Source of the DNA: Fidelibacterota bacterium
GTDB taxonomy: Bacteria; Fidelibacterota; UBA8477; JABMPR01
Assembly (NCBI GenBank): GCA_018673925.1
Contig: JABHBL010000039.1
Coordinates: 1-64,000 of the forward strand
Length of the DNA stretch: 64,000 bases
Direction: 5' to 3'
A model generated the notes under the pieces. It searched no databases and had not been told where the DNA came from. It worked only from the letters and a program-made list of their open reading frames with translations. The position numbers and the translations under genes are program-made. Position 1 is the first letter of the stretch, and each line of letters begins with the position of its first letter. Positions 9,530-18,700 of the stretch are shown here, one piece after another.

Positions 9530-9683
9530 TGAAGGGCCCCTTTTCATAGTCGTTTTGAAGTGTGGGCAAATCTAAGCAAAAATCTTGTGGCAGGAATAAA
9601 AAATCCCGTTGAAACGTGGTTATTGAGGAAAACTCATGTTAGGTTAGGCAGAAATTAATGTGATAATTATTTTGAGGCCCACA

Positions 9684-10568
9684 TTGAAAAAAATGGTATT
9701 CTTTTTAGTGACTTTGATGATGACCAGTCTTTCAATGTGTAAGTCGGCAGAATGGACCGCGGTGTCTGGAGGGCTGCTTACTATTCAAACCAGTTCGAAT
9801 AGTCCCTTTCCACATCCTGATAGAGCTCATGGTCATGATTACAATGACATTCATTTCAGTTTCGAAGAACATTATAATGATTCCTCAGTAGCTATTTTTA
9901 TTCCCGATCATTTTGCTCAGACTGAAGCAGTGAATCTGGTGTTTTACTTTCATGGCTGGGGCAATAACATTCAGAAATCCATTGAGAAATTTGAACTCCT
10001 TCAGCAATTTTCAGACAGCAAAACAAATGCGGTCTTCGTCTTTCCTCAAGGACCAAAAAATGCATCGGATTCTTTCGGTGGCAGGCTGGAGGAACCACAG
10101 ATCTTTAAAGCCCTGGTAGAAGATGTGCTGGTTTTCCTCCACCAGGAAAAAAAGACAAAGACTCTTGAGCATGGTAAAATCATTTTAGCCGGGCACAGTG
10201 GTGCCTATCGGGTTATTTCCTCTATTCTAAATAGAGGGGGCGTAACTGAGAATGTATCTGAAGTTTATCTATTTGATGCCCTGTATGGCCAGGTCGAAAA
10301 TTACACACACTGGATGGATAAATATGAGGGTAGGTTGATCAATGTTACCACTCCGAATGGTGGGACCATGAGGAATAGTGTTGATTTAATGGATGATTTG
10401 GATGATTGGGGATTGCCAAATCAAAGGATTGAAAAGGATACCGTTTCTGTGGAAGAATTGAAGTCAGTGGGGATTACATCGATTTTCACCACACTGGGAC
10501 ACAGTGAGGTAATCAATCCATTTTTCAAGTTCTCATTAATGTCCAGCGGTTTACAAAAACTGGACTAG
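9684..10568 (+). CDS. Secreted alpha/beta-hydrolase-like protein
   Basis: This 294-residue protein has a signal peptide (M-K-K-M-V-F-F-L-V-T-L-M-M) and a G-H-S-G-A-Y motif around Ser172. That motif is a typical nucleophile elbow, preceded by F-Y-F-H-G-W-G, which fits an oxyanion-hole H-G motif. A late G-H-S-E could supply the catalytic histidine. The start is uncertain. TTG at 9684 has GAGG six bases upstream and gives a clean signal peptide, while an in-frame GTG at 9660 lacks a Shine-Dalgarno sequence. The family resembles predicted esterases or depolymerases, but the substrate is unknown. It is divergent from the molybdenum hydroxylase operon and stands alone. Confidence 0.72.
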   Translation: MKKMVFFLVTLMMTSLSMCKSAEWTAVSGGLLTIQTSSNSPFPHPDRAHGHDYNDIHFSFEEHYNDSSVAIFIPDHFAQTEAVNLVFYFHGWGNNIQKSIEKFELLQQFSDSKTNAVFVFPQGPKNASDSFGGRLEEPQIFKALVEDVLVFLHQEKKTKTLEHGKIILAGHSGAYRVISSILNRGGVTENVSEVYLFDALYGQVENYTHWMDKYEGRLINVTTPNGGTMRNSVDLMDDLDDWGLPNQRIEKDTVSVEELKSVGITSIFTTLGHSEVINPFFKFSLMSSGLQKLD

Positions 10569-10854
10569 CATTTTGTCGAAGAATCCAAGTTAGATGGTTG
10601 GGCTTCTTGCTATAAAAACTGTTTTATAAATCCTACAAAATCCATGAAATAGTCAACATTCATTGACAATTTCTATTTTTATCATTCTTGGTGATATTTC
10701 ATAACATCAAATAATACAAAGATTTACGATCCATGTCTGAAATTGGCTCAATATTTGAAATATTAGGGTGTGGATTATTTATTGGCTTAGAGCAGACAAC
10801 GTTAGTCTGTTGCCAGAGTAGAGATTTCAGTGGGGCATTAAGGATAGGTGAAAT

Positions 10855-11229
10855 ATGTCGAATATACTCGTTATAGAAGATGAAGCATCCATGGGTGAAT
10901 TTATGGTGACCATGCTTGAGATGGAGGGGTACCATGTGGACCTTGCACCAGATGGGATAGAAGGATTGAATCTCTATAACCGTGAACATCATGACCTTGT
11001 TATCACCGATATGATCATGCCGCGCAAGGAAGGTTTTGAAGTGTGTATGGAACTTTTAAAGTTTCATCCTGCACCAGAAATAATTGCCATGTCTGCTGGC
11101 TATCCAGAGTATTTGAAATTTGTCTCGGCCCTGGGAGTAAAATACACTTTTGAAAAACCGTTTGATGTTGCTGAATTTTTAAGATCAGTAAGTAAAGCCC
11201 TCAGCGGAAACCGTAAAAACCTGAACTGA
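10855..11229 (+). CDS. Single-domain response regulator
   Basis: This 124-residue receiver domain has acidic residues E8-D9-E10, phospho-acceptor Asp52 (V-I-T-D-M-I-M-P), a Ser in A-M-S-A-G as switch residue and a Lys in F-E-K-P-F. It has no output domain. No kinase is adjacent; the nearest orphan kinase in the window is the PAS kinase at 3710-5164. The preceding 286 bases show no gene and no clear promoter by eye. Confidence 0.88.
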   Translation: MSNILVIEDEASMGEFMVTMLEMEGYHVDLAPDGIEGLNLYNREHHDLVITDMIMPRKEGFEVCMELLKFHPAPEIIAMSAGYPEYLKFVSALGVKYTFEKPFDVAEFLRSVSKALSGNRKNLN

Positions 11230-11322
11230 GACACGCTTTGCTAGACCAAATATGCAGTCGAACCAGAGAATAATTAACGTTATACCCTAAGCATCCTGGG
11301 ATGTAGAATTCTGATTTTTTGT

Positions 11323-11363
11323 AAAAAGAAAAAGTCAGGACAAATTGATAAATTCATCCTGAC
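11323..11363 (-). terminator. Rho-independent terminator of the TonB-domain gene
   Basis: On the minus strand the transcript folds GTCAGGA (11363-11357) with TCCTGAC (11340-11334). Further AAUU pairing is possible in the loop, and TTTTTCTTTTT follows directly. It lies 23 bases past the stop of the gene ending at 11387 and is well formed. Confidence 0.8.
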
Positions 11364-11386
11364 TGATTCCCCAAGAAGTACACTGT

Positions 11387-11755
11387 CTAGTCGATACAGA
11401 ATTTGAAGGGGAGTTGGAAAAGAACGGAATAGTTCTGATTATTGTGAGACGCCGGGATCCATTCAGTGCGTGATACTGCTGCCATGGCTGCTTCATCAAG
11501 TAGATAACCTCCACTTTGAATAACCTGGATGTTGGACACACTCCCAAATTCATCTACTCTAAACCTTAGAATAACATTTCCTTCCAGTCCCATATCCATA
11601 GCGAGATCAGGATAGGTTACGTGTTCACGCACTGCTGATATGCCACCCACTGGTTGAGGCCTTGAAACAATATCAGCCTCCATGGGCATTGCATTCAAAA
11701 CAAGCACTGTTGCCAAGATAATAAGACCTGATTTCATCCATGCTTTTGTGGTCAT
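11387..11755 (-). CDS. Short secreted protein with TonB C-terminal domain
   Basis: This protein of 122 residues has a signal peptide followed almost directly by a TonB C-terminal domain. Visible features are Y-P-x-L-A-x-x-x-G-L-E-G-N-V-I-L-R-F near residue 60, then G-S-V-S-N-I-Q-V-I-Q-S-G-G and a final beta-strand. Full TonB proteins have a membrane anchor and a long proline-rich spacer. Neither is present, so this is more likely a stand-alone periplasmic or secreted TonB-C-like protein than an energy transducer. The ATG at 11755 has AAGGAG six bases upstream; an in-frame ATG five codons earlier has no Shine-Dalgarno sequence. No ExbB, ExbD or receptor gene is nearby. Confidence 0.8.
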   Translation of the reverse strand: MTTKAWMKSGLIILATVLVLNAMPMEADIVSRPQPVGGISAVREHVTYPDLAMDMGLEGNVILRFRVDEFGSVSNIQVIQSGGYLLDEAAMAAVSRTEWIPASHNNQNYSVLFQLPFKFCID

Positions 11756-12034
11756 GATGGTCTCCTTCATCGGCGAATTTTGTTAAAAAACTCTCGTCAG
11801 CACGTATAATTGTCAATCCCCGTGCCACGCTATGAAGGATGATCACATAAATACCTGTAAAATATAAGATTAGAGAAATCTAAGACTTGGTATAAGTTGT
11901 TAAAGCACAGCTAAAAAATTATAGTAGTGATATGGAACCATATGCTAATGATATAGTCTAAACTATTGGTTTTAAACAACTATTGACTTAGTAAGTGCTA
12001 AAGTGTTGAGTCCGCTTGGAGCTCACATAATATA

Positions 12035-12916
12035 TTAGCCGGGAGCGCTCACCAATTTCACATGAACCCATTTGACATATCCAAAAACGATGGGAAGACA
12101 AACAAGATACATGAGAATCCCATACACACCGGAGGGGAGACTCAGGAGGGATAGACCTTCACCAGAGGGGAGGATAAGGTTTCCAACTGTGATACCCACG
12201 GTAGCATTCTGAATACCGGTTGCTATGGCCACTGATACTGCCTGAGCCTCATTCATTTTGAAAAGATGGGCACTGCTATAACCCATGAGTAACATGATGA
12301 TTATCAGAGTTACGATGCCAGGTCCCAGGATGGTGACGTTATTCACAAAGGTATCCCATTCACTGGAGAGGGCGCCTATCACAATGATGACAAATAGGAT
12401 TGCAGATATTTTGCTGGCTTTGGGTTCAAATCTGTGGGTAAAATCCTCAGCTTTATGATGCACAAGCAAACCGATGGCGACAGGGATTGCAGTGATTAAA
12501 AACATGGTAATACCCAAAGAGAGAACGCTGATTTCAGGAGCTTCTGCACCCATGAAATAGGCAATTGAAAACCCGGTGATGATGGGTAGGGTGATGACGC
12601 TTACAATACTGACAACTGCTGTGTAAGAGATGGAGAGCGCTGTATCCCCCTTGGCCAATTTAGTTAGAATGTTTGATGTAACACCCCCTGGGCAACAGGC
12701 AAGGATCATGAGACCTACTGCCATTTCCTTAGTTAATCCGAAGAGGAGTATTAAGCCAAATGCCACCAGGGGCAGGAGGACCATCTGGTTTAAAATGCCC
12801 ACTGCAAATACTTTTGGTTGTTTCGCTACATTTTTGAAGTCATTGATTGTGAGACTCAGCCCAAGGCTAAACATGATAAATACAAGGGAGAGAGGTAGAA
12901 TGATATCAATAATCAT
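12035..12916 (-). CDS. Bile acid:sodium symporter (BASS) family transporter
   Basis: This 293-residue protein is almost entirely hydrophobic, with about nine to ten membrane segments. It has the BASS-family signatures: an early M-F-S-L-G-L, then L-A-C-C-P-G-G-V-T-S-N near residue 75, and A-I-A-T-G-I-Q-N-A-T-V-G near residue 230. The latter two motifs form the crossed helices and sodium sites in solved members. Substrates of bacterial homologues include organic anions and keto acids, and none can be assigned here. It stands alone on the minus strand, with unannotated sequence on both sides. Confidence 0.9.
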   Translation of the reverse strand: MIIDIILPLSLVFIMFSLGLSLTINDFKNVAKQPKVFAVGILNQMVLLPLVAFGLILLFGLTKEMAVGLMILACCPGGVTSNILTKLAKGDTALSISYTAVVSIVSVITLPIITGFSIAYFMGAEAPEISVLSLGITMFLITAIPVAIGLLVHHKAEDFTHRFEPKASKISAILFVIIVIGALSSEWDTFVNNVTILGPGIVTLIIIMLLMGYSSAHLFKMNEAQAVSVAIATGIQNATVGITVGNLILPSGEGLSLLSLPSGVYGILMYLVCLPIVFGYVKWVHVKLVSAPG

Positions 12917-13350
12917 AGAAGCACTCCAATCATTGTTTTGTCTGTATACAGATATATGGTTTGCGAATATGGCGAACTCAACATGAGTGCATCATATCAA
13001 TTTTCCCAATTTTCAGGATTCACAGCAAACTAGTCGCAATTGCCAATCCTGGCATTTGTTTTTTTGAACTATTTTTTACCGAACTACTTAAGAAAAGCAC
13101 AGACGATTAAGATGAGTCCTTGTCTGTAAAGGTTTGCAAGGCTATTTTTTTGGTATTACAAAGCGGGGATACTTTGTCGTCATTATTTAAAGTTTGTAAG
13201 ACATGTGACTGTTCAAGAACTGTTGGGAAAAATTTCATACCAACAGTGAAACTTATTTATCCCATTCTACAACTTCCTCCAACCATTTCTGCACTAAGTA
13301 TAAAAAGTAAATCATATTTAAAATCAATAACCTAAGCGGAGGGAAGAATC
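12917..13350. other. Intergenic region without a recognisable gene
   Basis: These 434 bases separate the divergent BASS transporter and zinc-ribbon genes and should contain both promoters. A 71-codon open frame (13120-13335) starts with TTG, has no Shine-Dalgarno sequence and looks like noncoding AT-rich sequence, so I did not call it. No RNA gene or strong hairpin was seen. Confidence 0.6.
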
Positions 13351-13554
13351 ATGTGTGCTCATTTTAATTTTCACGCAGCCTGTCCTGTATGTTCATCTGA
13401 ATATACTGTTAGGACGCATCGGCATTGGGCGGTGAAAATTCTCACCAGCCAATGGAAATTCTTGTGTACAGATTGTGGCAAGAATTTCTATTTCAATCAT
13501 TTAAAAATTCAAGCAGACCTGTCGATTCTACAGAGACAGCAGGTTGCCCGGTAA
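13351..13554 (+). CDS. Small zinc-ribbon-like protein
   Basis: This 67-residue protein has two C-x2-C pairs, C-P-V-C near residue 11 and C-T-D-C-G-K near residue 38. Their spacing suits a single zinc ribbon. An unusually good ribosome-binding site, GGAGGG, seven bases before the ATG, supports translation. The family is not recognised. Similar small treble-clef or ribbon proteins can be nucleic-acid binding, but nothing here proves it. It lies 55 bases before a T9SS-type secreted protein gene, and they might share a transcript. Confidence 0.6.
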   Translation: MCAHFNFHAACPVCSSEYTVRTHRHWAVKILTSQWKFLCTDCGKNFYFNHLKIQADLSILQRQQVAR

Positions 13555-13609
13555 TTGAATTACCATCTAAATGCATAAAATGAACAAAATTCAATTTTCG
13601 GGGAATCTT

Positions 13610-15664
13610 ATGAAAAAGTTAAAGCAAATTAAACTGCCACAGGGACTAATGATCCCACTGTTTCTCTGCACCTTCGCTACCGCCACCTTGCAGGCTCAGA
13701 ATTATGGGTTTATGTATATTGCAAATGGTACTCTTTTGAGCTCAACAATTACGGCAGATACCTGGTATACAATTGGTAGCGAAACAGCTACTACTGATGA
13801 TTTTGTTGCCGGTCCACTCTTGGGATGGAACAATACGACGAAGAACAGGCTTACTGAAACGGCTGGGGAGTCGAAAAAATATCTGATTGAATATTCAATC
13901 AGTTTTAGTGGCTCACAAGCTGACTGGAGCCTTGCCATTGCCGTGAATGGCACTGTTCAGACCGACCTAGTAAAATTGCGTAGTATTAACAATGCGAACA
14001 AAGATAAGGGAAATGTCACTGGTAGTGGTCATGTCTCTATCACTTCAGGTCAGTATATTGAGCTTGTGGCAAGTCCATCAGCAGATGGGACGCTTACCGC
14101 GATCGATGCACAAGTTACACTGGTGGAGTTAACCCAGAATTCATCAAGTGATTATGGTGGGATGGTAATCACAGGAAACTCAACCCCGCAGGACTTTTCA
14201 GCAGCTGACACCTATATCCAGTTAACAGGCTTTTCTGCCATCTCCAATCTTGAAGGTTGGACCATGGGAACCAATGATTTAGCTACTTCAGATGCTAGTT
14301 CTGCAGGTAAGTACCTCGTGACATATTCAATCAGTTTTATTGGCTCTGGTAAATCTGATAATGCCCCAGCAGGGTACAGTTTTGGAGTTTCAAACGGTGA
14401 TGTCACACCAGATAAAATTATTACTTACCGCACGACTGCGGATGCTGATATTGGCAATGTTGGAGGCGTTGGTATACTAACTATTGCAGATGGAGATGAT
14501 CTGAGCTTGTATGCAAGTTGTACAAAGCAAGTTGATATCACCATTCAGTATGCGAACCTTTCATTTTATAAGATATCAGGGACAACGACTGCTTCATATG
14601 GTGGGATGTACCGAAGTACGGAGCAATCCGTACCTCTGACACAGAATACCTGGACGGAGGTACCTAACCTCTCATCAAAGACTTTGAATAATTGGACCTT
14701 TGAATCCAATGGGCTCCATGCAACAACCGGAACCTTGTCAGCAGGTATGTATTATCTGAAATATTCTGCCTCTGTGGATGCATCAAATGCAAGTGATATA
14801 CCTCGAGAGTTTAGCGTTGGGATCTTTGTGGGTGGAAGTTTACACACCCCATCTCGAGTTAATCGAAAGCTCTCCAGTAATTCTGATGTTGGCGCTCTTG
14901 GTGGAGTCTCACTAATCAATATTGATAGTGATACGGATATCGTCAAATTCATGATCATGAATAGCACTGATGGTGGCACGCTTGATGTGAAAAAAGCCTC
15001 TATCATTCTTCATCTTATTGAAGAGGGTCCAACCATTGATGGTAGCCTCCCTGTTGAATTGTCCAGATGGATTGGAACCTCAGATCGAGGGAATGTCAGA
15101 TTGGCGTGGAGCACCGAATCTGAAATCGAGAACCAGGGTTTCGCTATTGAGCGTAAACTGGTTGAAGAGCACGAGTTTAGACAAATTGCCAGTTATATGT
15201 CAGATGAGCAGCTGATTGGGCAAGGTTCTACTACAAAACTCACCAACTATGAATTCGTTGATGAAGACGTTATTGTAGGACAACGCTACGAGTATCGTCT
15301 TTGTGATGTGGATTATAAGGGCAAACTCACCAAGCATGCGGTAATCGATGTTTTGGTTACAAAGGATGAAAACACACAACATCCCGCCACCGCCCAGTTG
15401 ATACATGCCTATCCCAATCCATTTAATCCAGCTACTACCATTGAGTATGCGATTTTACAAGCATCTCAAGTGAACCTCACCATATATGATCTGGGAGGGA
15501 ACCGCATCGCTCAGCTGGTACAGGGACCACAAGAAGCCGGTTGGCACTCAGTAGTGTGGAACGGTCTAAATGATGTAGGTCAGGCAATACCCACAGGTGT
15601 TTATTTGGCCAATGTCCAGGATCAGACACATTCAAGGGTGATCAAAATCAGTTATCTTAAATAG
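13610..15664 (+). CDS. Secreted three-repeat protein with T9SS sorting domain
   Basis: This protein of 684 residues has a signal peptide ending L-Q-A-Q and three consecutive divergent copies of a roughly 149-residue domain. The copies start at about residues 32, 182 and 330. Each begins Y-G-G/F-M and contains K-Y-L-x-x-Y-S-x-S/F in its middle, a beta-rich pattern reminiscent of C1q/TNF-like jelly rolls. A linker region with V-E-L-S-R-W follows, then an FlgD-like sorting domain with Y-P-N-P-F-N-P, ending in S-Y-L-K. I chose ATG 13610 because CGGGG lies six bases upstream and it gives a clean leader; an in-frame ATG at 13571 does not. A strong terminator follows. The likely role is a surface adhesin or structural protein, by inference. 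Confidence 0.8.
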   Translation: MKKLKQIKLPQGLMIPLFLCTFATATLQAQNYGFMYIANGTLLSSTITADTWYTIGSETATTDDFVAGPLLGWNNTTKNRLTETAGESKKYLIEYSISFSGSQADWSLAIAVNGTVQTDLVKLRSINNANKDKGNVTGSGHVSITSGQYIELVASPSADGTLTAIDAQVTLVELTQNSSSDYGGMVITGNSTPQDFSAADTYIQLTGFSAISNLEGWTMGTNDLATSDASSAGKYLVTYSISFIGSGKSDNAPAGYSFGVSNGDVTPDKIITYRTTADADIGNVGGVGILTIADGDDLSLYASCTKQVDITIQYANLSFYKISGTTTASYGGMYRSTEQSVPLTQNTWTEVPNLSSKTLNNWTFESNGLHATTGTLSAGMYYLKYSASVDASNASDIPREFSVGIFVGGSLHTPSRVNRKLSSNSDVGALGGVSLINIDSDTDIVKFMIMNSTDGGTLDVKKASIILHLIEEGPTIDGSLPVELSRWIGTSDRGNVRLAWSTESEIENQGFAIERKLVEEHEFRQIASYMSDEQLIGQGSTTKLTNYEFVDEDVIVGQRYEYRLCDVDYKGKLTKHAVIDVLVTKDENTQHPATAQLIHAYPNPFNPATTIEYAILQASQVNLTIYDLGGNRIAQLVQGPQEAGWHSVVWNGLNDVGQAIPTGVYLANVQDQTHSRVIKISYLK
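13703..15030 (+). repeat. Three tandem ~149-residue domain repeats within the secreted protein
   Basis: The units begin near 13703, 14153 and 14597, each opening with a codon run for Y-G-(G/F)-M. They are diverged at the nucleotide level, so the duplication is old. The third unit's right boundary is approximate. Confidence 0.65.
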
Positions 15665-15685
15665 TCTATATTTCCTGAAAGGACG

Positions 15686-15727
15686 AAGCCTCTTGGTTGT
15701 TTTTTACGATCAAGAGGCTATTTTTTT
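15686..15727 (+). terminator. Rho-independent terminator
   Basis: GCCTCTTG (15688-15695) pairs with CAAGAGGC (15711-15718), and the stem extends inward through wobble pairs. TATTTTTTT follows. It lies 24 bases past the stop of the three-repeat secreted protein. Confidence 0.9.
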
Positions 15728-15759
15728 ACCCTAGGATGAAATTACCAGAAGGATGAGAG

Positions 15760-16521
15760 ATGTTCACCAAAGCAATTGTTAGAACACCTGCACCGAGTAT
15801 GGTCAACGGGCTCACCTCAGCTCAATTGGGGAAGCCGGATTACAATTTAGCCATCAAGCAGCATGCGGAATACATCAAGGCACTGGAATCCTGTGGATTG
15901 GATGTAATCTGCCTCGATGCTGACCCCGATTTTCCCGATTCAACTTTCGTCGAGGATGTGGCCTTACTCACGGCAAACTCTGCAATCATCACCAACCCTG
16001 GGGCTTTATCTCGACGGGGAGAGGTAAAGGGTATGCGAGCGATACTGGATGACTACTATACCCAAATCTACGCTATTCAATCCCCTGGCACCCTGGAAGC
16101 AGGAGATGTGATGATGGTAGGCACGCACTTCTATATCGGTCTATCAGAGCGAACGAATAGAAATGGGGCTGAGCAACTTATTGCAAATCTCGAATCCTAC
16201 GAATTGTCAGGATCAGTCGTTGAGCTAAAGGATGTCCTGCATCTCAAAACTGGAGTGGCTTATCTAGAGCACAACAACCTAGTGGCTTGTGGTGAATTTC
16301 TTAGTCATCCTGATTTTCAGGAGTTCAACCTTATACCCATTGATGCGACTGAAAGCTATGCGGCAAATTGTATCTGGGTAAATGACACTGTATTGGTTCC
16401 ATTGGGATTCCCAAAAACCAGGGAAGCCATCAGGAGTGTCGGCTATCAGACTGTAGAAATTGACGTATCTGAATTCCAAAAATTGGATGGTGGTCTGAGC
16501 TGTCTATCCTTGCGTTTTTAA
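15760..16521 (+). CDS. Dimethylarginine dimethylaminohydrolase (DDAH)-like amidinohydrolase
   Basis: This 253-residue protein matches the DDAH/arginine-deiminase superfamily. Visible features are F-P-D-S-T-F-V-E-D near residue 66 (substrate-binding Asp and Glu), G-D-V-M near residue 114, catalytic His161 in V-L-H-L-K-T, and the nucleophile Cys248 in G-G-L-S-C five residues from the end. These enzymes hydrolyse methylarginine to citrulline and dimethylamine, or act on related guanidines. The length is that expected for bacterial DDAH. No arginine-catabolism neighbours are present. It begins a new transcript after the terminator at 15727. Confidence 0.88.
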   Translation: MFTKAIVRTPAPSMVNGLTSAQLGKPDYNLAIKQHAEYIKALESCGLDVICLDADPDFPDSTFVEDVALLTANSAIITNPGALSRRGEVKGMRAILDDYYTQIYAIQSPGTLEAGDVMMVGTHFYIGLSERTNRNGAEQLIANLESYELSGSVVELKDVLHLKTGVAYLEHNNLVACGEFLSHPDFQEFNLIPIDATESYAANCIWVNDTVLVPLGFPKTREAIRSVGYQTVEIDVSEFQKLDGGLSCLSLRF

Positions 16522-16666
16522 TTTTTTCAAAAATATAGTGAATACGGGTCTAGAAGTGTGAGCTAAACTGTTTAAAGATGACCATTTATATCTCAAAATA
16601 AATATTGCATATCGAGGGCCTCCAAACCATTTTCAGCCATTCTAATAGAAACCTGATGGGGAAAGT

Positions 16667-18694
16667 ATGAGCGAGAAAAAAAACGGTCCTGGCGGAATAA
16701 TTCAAGAACTTAGAAATCGGCGTGTTTTTCGAGCCATTGCGGTTTACCTAGGTGTGGGTTTTGCTCTCCTGGAAGCTGCCGATATTGTCATCCCTATGCT
16801 GGGTTTACCGGGTTATGTGGTCAAGGCTGTTTTTATCATTCTTATAGCTGGCTTCCCTGTGGCTGCAGCTCTGGCATGGACTTTTCAGTTTACCCCTGAA
16901 GGGTTACGCCGTTCACCCAAATCAGGTGAAAAACAGACGGAAGAGCAAAAACCATTCACTGGGAATGCTGTGATTATCGTTCTGCTACTGGTGATAGTAG
17001 GTCTTCTCGCCTACCCCAGAATGCAGTCCTCGTCTCCAGCGGGAATAACCAGCGCAGTCAATCAGGCAGAATTGCTTGATGCCAAGGCTGTGGCTGTTTT
17101 ACCCTTTACAAATTTTTCTGCCTCAGAAGAGGACGCCTATTTTGCCGATGGAATCCATGATGATATCCTGACCCAGCTCTCTAAGATCAGAGATCTGAAA
17201 ATTATTTCGCGTACAACCATGGTGAAATACAAGTCCTCCGATCTGAGTATCAAAGAAATCGCCAGAGAGGTTGGCGCAGCTAATGTTCTTGAGGGGAGTG
17301 TGCGCCGGGCTGGTGATCAGGTTAGAATAGTAGCTCAGCTTATTGAGGCAAAATCGGATGATCACCTTTGGGCCGAAACCTACGATCGAGAGTATGCTGA
17401 TATATTCGCTATTCAGACGGATGTGGCTCGGAAAATTGCCTCAGCTTTGAAATCAACTTTAACTGAGGAAGAGGAACAACAGCTAAAAGATATCCCCACA
17501 TCAAATATGGCAGCCTATGATTACTTCCTGAAGGGAAACCACTTCTGGCATACCAAAACCACTATGGAAGGCAATTTGAAGGCAGTCACCATGTATGAGG
17601 AGGCTATCAAACTAGACCCGGAATTTGGTTTGGCCTATGCCCGTCAGTCTGTAGCCCACTCCGTCCTATACCAGTCACCAGATTGGGATCCTACTCATGA
17701 GAGAAAAGAGTTGGCCCGGAAAACCCTTGAAAGAGCTAAGCTATTGATCCCAAATCATCCAGAATTCCACTTCGCCCAAGGTATTTATTATCAGTGGTGT
17801 CTGGATGACCCAGCCTCTGCGATTAACGAATATGAGATAGCAGCTGAAAGCCAGCCTGGCAATGCTGAGACTGTTAAGCACCTCGGAGAACTCTACGCTA
17901 GAGCTGGGAAATGGGCAGAGGCGGAACGATATCTTGAAAGAGCTTATGAACTTGAGCCTGATGGAATCGGAAATGCAGCATGGTTGGGTGGTTATTACTC
18001 AATAATGGGTGATTATGAAAAGGCCGAGCCTTACCATAAAATATCCATTCAATCTTATCCAGAAAATGCGACGGCCTATAGATTCTATGCTTTCCTAATA
18101 ATAGATGCCTATGGTGATCTAGATAGGGCAAGACGAATCCTTGATGAGGGTGTTCTAAACTCTGATAATCCTTCCTTATTGTCATCCTACAGAGCCAGGT
18201 TGGAAATTGAGGCTGGTGAATATGAGACAGCCCTGAAGATCATCCAGGAGGATTATAGAGGGGACTTTTCATTTTTCCACAAAAGTAAGATTTACTATTT
18301 GCAGAATAATTCGAGTAAGCTATCCGAGGAACTAGAAAAATCTCGGCTCAACCTTGAAAACAAACTCAAAAAGAAGCCAGATGAGGCTTTTCTCGTCAGT
18401 AGTTTAGGAATCGTACATGCACTGATGGGTAATAGCTCGATGGCCATTGATGCAGGCAAAAGAGCAATAGAACTGGAACCAGTTTCAAAGGATGCCCTCA
18501 ATGGCCCCGATCATCACTATAGGCTGGCAGTTATCTACAATTTGGTGGGAGAAACCGAACTGGCAATTGATAAACTGGAATTCATACTTTCATTTAGAAG
18601 TGGATATACAAAATGGCGCATCAGACTGGATCCATTTCTTGATTCCCTTCACGATCATCCCCGTTACCTGAATCTTATCGATAGCAATAGCTGA
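16667..18694 (+). CDS. TolB-like/TPR membrane protein, first of a tandem pair
   Basis: This 675-residue protein starts with an E-L-R-N-R-R-V-F-R motif and two membrane segments (about 20-75), then a third at about 98-115. A TolB N-terminal-like domain (about 138-255) follows, with V-A-V-L-P-F, F-A-D-G-I-H-D-D-I-L-T-Q-L and E-G-S-V-R-R-A-G. The rest is a helical array of TPR repeats (about 270-650). In other bacteria this N-terminal region often sits behind an adenylate cyclase or DNA-binding domain. Here nothing precedes it. Regulatory or scaffolding work at the inner membrane is likely, but no partner is evident. A paralogue with the same architecture starts six bases after its stop. Confidence 0.83.
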   Translation: MSEKKNGPGGIIQELRNRRVFRAIAVYLGVGFALLEAADIVIPMLGLPGYVVKAVFIILIAGFPVAAALAWTFQFTPEGLRRSPKSGEKQTEEQKPFTGNAVIIVLLLVIVGLLAYPRMQSSSPAGITSAVNQAELLDAKAVAVLPFTNFSASEEDAYFADGIHDDILTQLSKIRDLKIISRTTMVKYKSSDLSIKEIAREVGAANVLEGSVRRAGDQVRIVAQLIEAKSDDHLWAETYDREYADIFAIQTDVARKIASALKSTLTEEEEQQLKDIPTSNMAAYDYFLKGNHFWHTKTTMEGNLKAVTMYEEAIKLDPEFGLAYARQSVAHSVLYQSPDWDPTHERKELARKTLERAKLLIPNHPEFHFAQGIYYQWCLDDPASAINEYEIAAESQPGNAETVKHLGELYARAGKWAEAERYLERAYELEPDGIGNAAWLGGYYSIMGDYEKAEPYHKISIQSYPENATAYRFYAFLIIDAYGDLDRARRILDEGVLNSDNPSLLSSYRARLEIEAGEYETALKIIQEDYRGDFSFFHKSKIYYLQNNSSKLSEELEKSRLNLENKLKKKPDEAFLVSSLGIVHALMGNSSMAIDAGKRAIELEPVSKDALNGPDHHYRLAVIYNLVGETELAIDKLEFILSFRSGYTKWRIRLDPFLDSLHDHPRYLNLIDSNS

Positions 18695-18700
18695 TCGAGT

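Noticed and set aside
9530-9547. Six extra N-terminal codons for the 2Fe-2S subunit
   Set aside because: No Shine-Dalgarno sequence before the earlier ATG, while AGGGG is well placed for the ATG at 9529.
13120-13335. 71-codon open frame before the zinc-ribbon gene
   Set aside because: TTG start without ribosome-binding site, composition like the surrounding noncoding sequence.
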